Source: Gnetum montanum (Eukaryota; Streptophyta; Gnetopsida; Gnetales; Gnetaceae). From it: DNA of 62,000 nucleotides. The stretch is taken from assembly GCA_015680685.1 (NCBI GenBank), contig MNCI01022121.1, positions 160,408 through 222,407 on the forward strand, read 5' to 3'. Numbering within the stretch: position 1 is the stretch's first letter; every line of letters starts with the position of its first letter. The translations under genes and the position numbers were made by a program. Shown one piece after another: positions 58,938-62,000 of this stretch. Under the pieces are notes generated by a model. The model worked only from the letters and a program-made list of their open reading frames with translations, made no database searches and was not told where the DNA came from.

Positions 58938-60517
58938 TGAAACACCATAGAAATCGTGAATCGGCCTAAGGCGAAGATTCACGATTTGGGCGAAAGTTCA
59001 CGGCAAAATTCCAGAACGAGGCAAAGCAAGGCGAAACGGCACCCAATATCAAGTCCCCAAGTTCCTTACAGATTTCAAATTTTACTATGTTTTCTGTCTT
59101 TAAGCTACATTACGCAACATAGTGTAATGACGCATAGCGTAATTCTGTTTAACATAGTCTGACATCGGAAGGTAACTTACTTCAGCAGATTTGGTGAACC
59201 TTAAAGACCCAAGCAACGTAATATGCAACTTTTCGCAGATCCTGCTAAGTCTTTTGTCCAGGGTCGGATTTATGCTCTGTTACGCAAGGCAGTGTAATGA
59301 GCTTCAAAAAGGTCAAAAGAAAAGTCCAACGAAAGTGCGACAGATCGGCTCCTTTCTTTTTGCAGATTGACACTTTACGCTAGTTACGCTACGTAGCATA
59401 CATCAGCGTAATTTATCGTCGAGTTGATCATTTTTTATGCTTCACTACGCTTTGCTGCGTAAATGAGCATAAAATAGCTTGACTCATTATTCCCATGCTT
59501 TGTTACGCTCTGCCACGCAATGCAGCGTAAACAAATGTAATACAGTGTAAATCTAGCTAAAGCAGTTATGCATTTGCTATCCATACACGCAATACGTTGA
59601 TGAGTGTATTGTGCGTAATCATGAAGCAGACAACATATGTTGCAATTTGGCGTGACATAGCCAGTTCATCAAGTTAGCGGTATCCAGAAAGTTAGGGACA
59701 CATCATCAAGACCATGCCTTTTCTGTATGTTGTCAAACTTATAAATACCCTAGTTGGCAAAGAAAAAGGGAGACTTTTTTGGAGTTTTTCAGAGCAGAGT
59801 GGTGGTTAGCATCTTCAACTTTTGGTAGTTATCATCTTGGTGTAGAAACAAGAGACATTCTTCAAGCATTGGCAGCAGGAGCGATCATACCTTTTGGCGA
59901 AAATATAGTTCTCCCATCGGTGATCCTTGGCAATTTTGAGTAGAGACTACCCAAAGCGAAGAAGATAGATCAGAGATCAAGAGATCATCTGGTGAGGTTG
60001 GCAAGATCTATTAATCAGACATAGTTGGTTGATAGGCATCCAAACTTGACCTTCCTTGCACTCCGTCTTTGGCTTACAAGGTAGACTAAGCTCCATTCTG
60101 CACTACTTGTTAGACATTTTTCCTTATTATTTTGTGTATGTTTCACACAAGATAATCAGAATCTTCCCATTGTACCTTTGTGTACAAAATACTCAATTTT
60201 TCAAGTCAAAGTACAGATCTTGAAATCACGCATTTTACTTAAATTCGATTCCCTTTTTTCGCGTTAACATTATCATTGTTGCGATTTATCTACATCGTTT
60301 TCCTCTCCTTTCACGATTTATCGAATCAAATTTTTCCACGAAACACCTACAATCTTAGTCGATTTACTGATTTAGTAAGTCCCTGTCTGATCGACAAGAC
60401 CATTCAGGGCACTGCGGATTCATTTTCTCTAGCACAGCCCTCACACGGATCTATGGTTAAGACTGTGTACATGGATTTTGTTTGGTATTCTAGCTATCGA
60501 CATTTTCCGTCATTACA
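58938..60517 (+). repeat. Middle LTR of element C
   Basis: 1580 bp, TGAAACACCATAG...GTCATTACA; TATA box TTATAAATA near 59738. GCGTAA/TTACGC words cluster near 59105-59150, 59280-59300, 59375-59415, 59445-59470 and 59505-59550. No clear polypurine tract precedes it, unlike A and B. Confidence 0.8.
58951..58987. repeat. Perfect 12-bp hairpin at LTR start
   Basis: AAATCGTGAATC (58951-58962) and GATTCACGATTT (58976-58987) are exact inverted repeats around a 13-base loop, 13 bases into the LTR. Confidence 0.85.
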
Positions 60518-60523
60518 GTTTTT

Positions 60524-60542
60524 TGGTACCAGAAGGAGGGCC
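60524..60542 (+). promoter_or_regulatory. Primer binding site, C unit 2
   Basis: TGGTACCAGAAGGAGGGCC, six bases after the LTR end. Confidence 0.7.
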
Positions 60543-60768
60543 AGGCTCCAATTCATATTTTTATGGGTAGCCCTGTAAGCGATCTATACCCGCGTTGCCA
60601 AAAACATGAATGTAATACCTCTAGGGAAGATTACGAAACATCGTGCGGTGTAGATGAGTCGCAGTAACGATTCCTTTGGAATCCTACAGGGTAGAAAGCC
60701 TAATAGTGATCTTCTTTGTCCACTACCTTTTAGATCCAGTCATTTGTCGCCATTAACCCACTAGATCA

Positions 60769-62000
60769 ATGGATTCCGCATACACAACCACATCCACCAT
60801 GATTGCCATTGACTCGGGTGCCACATCTGTGAACCCCATCGCTGTCACAAGACCAGCTTCTGGTGTAGCAGGACCTCAGGGACCGTCGTGTCGGTCATTG
60901 AGACTGCAGGGCAAAGATCCTATTTTCACCATCATGGCGCTTGAGGAATATAACTTTATCTGCGTCAAGATCCAGGCAAAGCTTGCTCTCAGCCAAGCCG
61001 AAATCGAGGCAAAATGAAATTTTGAGATGATCCATCGAGGGGGTCAGGATTTTACTCCAACAGCCTACGACATCATTCCTTTAACAGAACATCACCATGA
61101 AATTATAACATAGTTGGTCATGGCTAAGAGCTAGGCTACACAGGAAATGCTGGAACCCCAGAATGGGGAGGATGAGGATGATGAATTTGCAGCCCAGTCT
61201 GAACATTCATATCACACTCTTAGTCCTCATACCTACATAATCCATTATTCCCTCTCAACGGAGAAGCCGCCCATCTTAATACCGCCATAACCACACAAAC
61301 CCACATTCCTATCATCCCGTAGGCTGCAAGTGCAAATACCCCAAAATAACATGGGGGCGGTCTCATCACCACGTGTGCTCAGCATTCTGTCGGTGGTTCC
61401 AGCATCTGCTATGCCTCATTTCATCCCTCAGATCCAACCCCATCCCACATCTACAACTCTCCTGGTGCATACTTTCTCATTGCTATCCCCTCCAACCCAA
61501 TAGATCACCACCATTGTTCGGCCACAGATATCCATCCAATAGCCTGCAGCGAGTCAGTGGACCATCCCCGTGGCACAACATAACTAGTCTGCGGTATATG
61601 GTGTGTAACCCTCAGTTGCACCCGCAACGCACATTCCGTAGATAGTCCCATAATATCCTTATCCTTATCCTGCACAGCCAGCAGTGACTAATCTCTCTTC
61701 TCAAACCAGTGGGTGGTGGTCCTCATAGGCACCCCTTTCTGCAGGGATCCCTACCCCACCATATGCCAACCAAACTATTTCTTCATTTCCACTCCCCGAC
61801 ACCGCTCTCCCAGTTCAATCCCCTATGCCTTCTGCGCAAACATCTTCATCGATAGGCATAGATCAGGCCTTCTTGCTTATTCAGACCCTCACTGAGGAGG
61901 TTAGATGCCTTAAGGCCGCTAGTTCAGATACTATTCAGATCATGGACTTCTATCAAGATGATCCTATTAGTCCAACGGTCCCCACACTGTCATTGCACCC
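60769..62000 (+). pseudogene. gag of element C, unit 2, runs off the window
   Basis: ATG at 60769 (MDSAYTTTSTM), then CRSLRLQGKDPIFTI, EEYNFICVKIQAKLAL, the TPTAYDIIPLTEHH block, an acidic stretch (GEDEDDEFAAQSEHS), a Pro/Ser/Thr-rich spacer and at the window edge IDQAFLLIQTLTEEV, IMDFYQDDPISPTV, the start of the capsid core. Stops TGA, TAG and TAA interrupt it. Closer to A and B than to C unit 1 in the N-terminal block (SLRLQGK). Confidence 0.8.

Larger units (their letters stand above)
54645..62000 (+). mobile_element. Element C: LTR-gag-LTR-gag Ty3 (Tat-like) tandem
   Basis: Inserted in the G accessory ORF. First LTR 54645-55993, primer site, gag 56250-58600, second LTR 58938-60517, primer site, second gag from 60769 running off the window. 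The middle LTR is followed by a primer site and gag, so it serves as 3' LTR of one unit and 5' LTR of the next. The first unit has gag and linker but no protease. GTGAT (54640-54644) does not recur after the middle LTR, as expected if the true right end is outside. Confidence 0.75.

Overview
The window looks like intergenic DNA of a land plant with a large, repeat-choked nuclear genome; a conifer or another gymnosperm is my best guess (inference). The basis is A-type cytochrome P450 and plant-type EMC10 and LRR relics, Ty3 and Ty1 LTR elements with plant-type primer sites, a plant LINE, and almost no intact reading frame. No functional host gene was found. Everything host-like is broken: an LRR relic and an EMC10 relic (1040-1931), a two-exon P450 (11509-22287, split by a transposon) and a possible second P450 scrap (43738-43924).

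Nearly everything else is nested retrotransposons. F (2200-9704, +) is a 5'-truncated Ty3 element of Athila type with gag, a long accessory coiled-coil ORF and a 3' LTR. I (9705-10922, -) is a 5' LTR plus tRNA-Asp primer site. A (11606-20751, -) sits inside P450 exon 1 with a perfect 5-bp target duplication, GTCCC. D (22506-38142, -) lies just past the P450 and itself contains B (23912-32706, +; target duplication CTCCC). E (38184 onward, +) is an LTR, primer site and leader interrupted by a 5'-truncated LINE (39580-42434, -). H (43930-49969, +; target duplication ATTCT) is a full-length but dead Ty1/copia element with a 91-base assembly gap. G (52130 to beyond the window, -) is an F-like element invaded by C (54645 to the window end, +), which has an LTR-gag-LTR-gag tandem structure.

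The most interesting system is the A/B/C family. A and B are complete between target duplications, yet encode only Gag, a PF-V-I-K-V-P repeat linker, a retropepsin and a hydrophobic tail; there is no reverse transcriptase, RNase H or integrase and no sign of a scar. Both carry a repeat array in the leader behind the primer site, a second array of an ACTATAAACTGGC word between the protease stop and the polypurine tract, and LTRs filled with a CAGCGT/ACGCTG core whose neighbouring bases differ between members (TACA in A, GAG in B, AAT in C). This reads as an old non-autonomous Gag-Pro lineage with its own cis signals.

A second recurring feature is the accessory coiled-coil ORF before the 3' LTR of the tRNA-Asp-primed elements F and G. 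Most stops in the relics fit C-to-T decay of Gln and Arg codons. Boundaries were read by eye; identities to named families are from memory of motifs, without searches.
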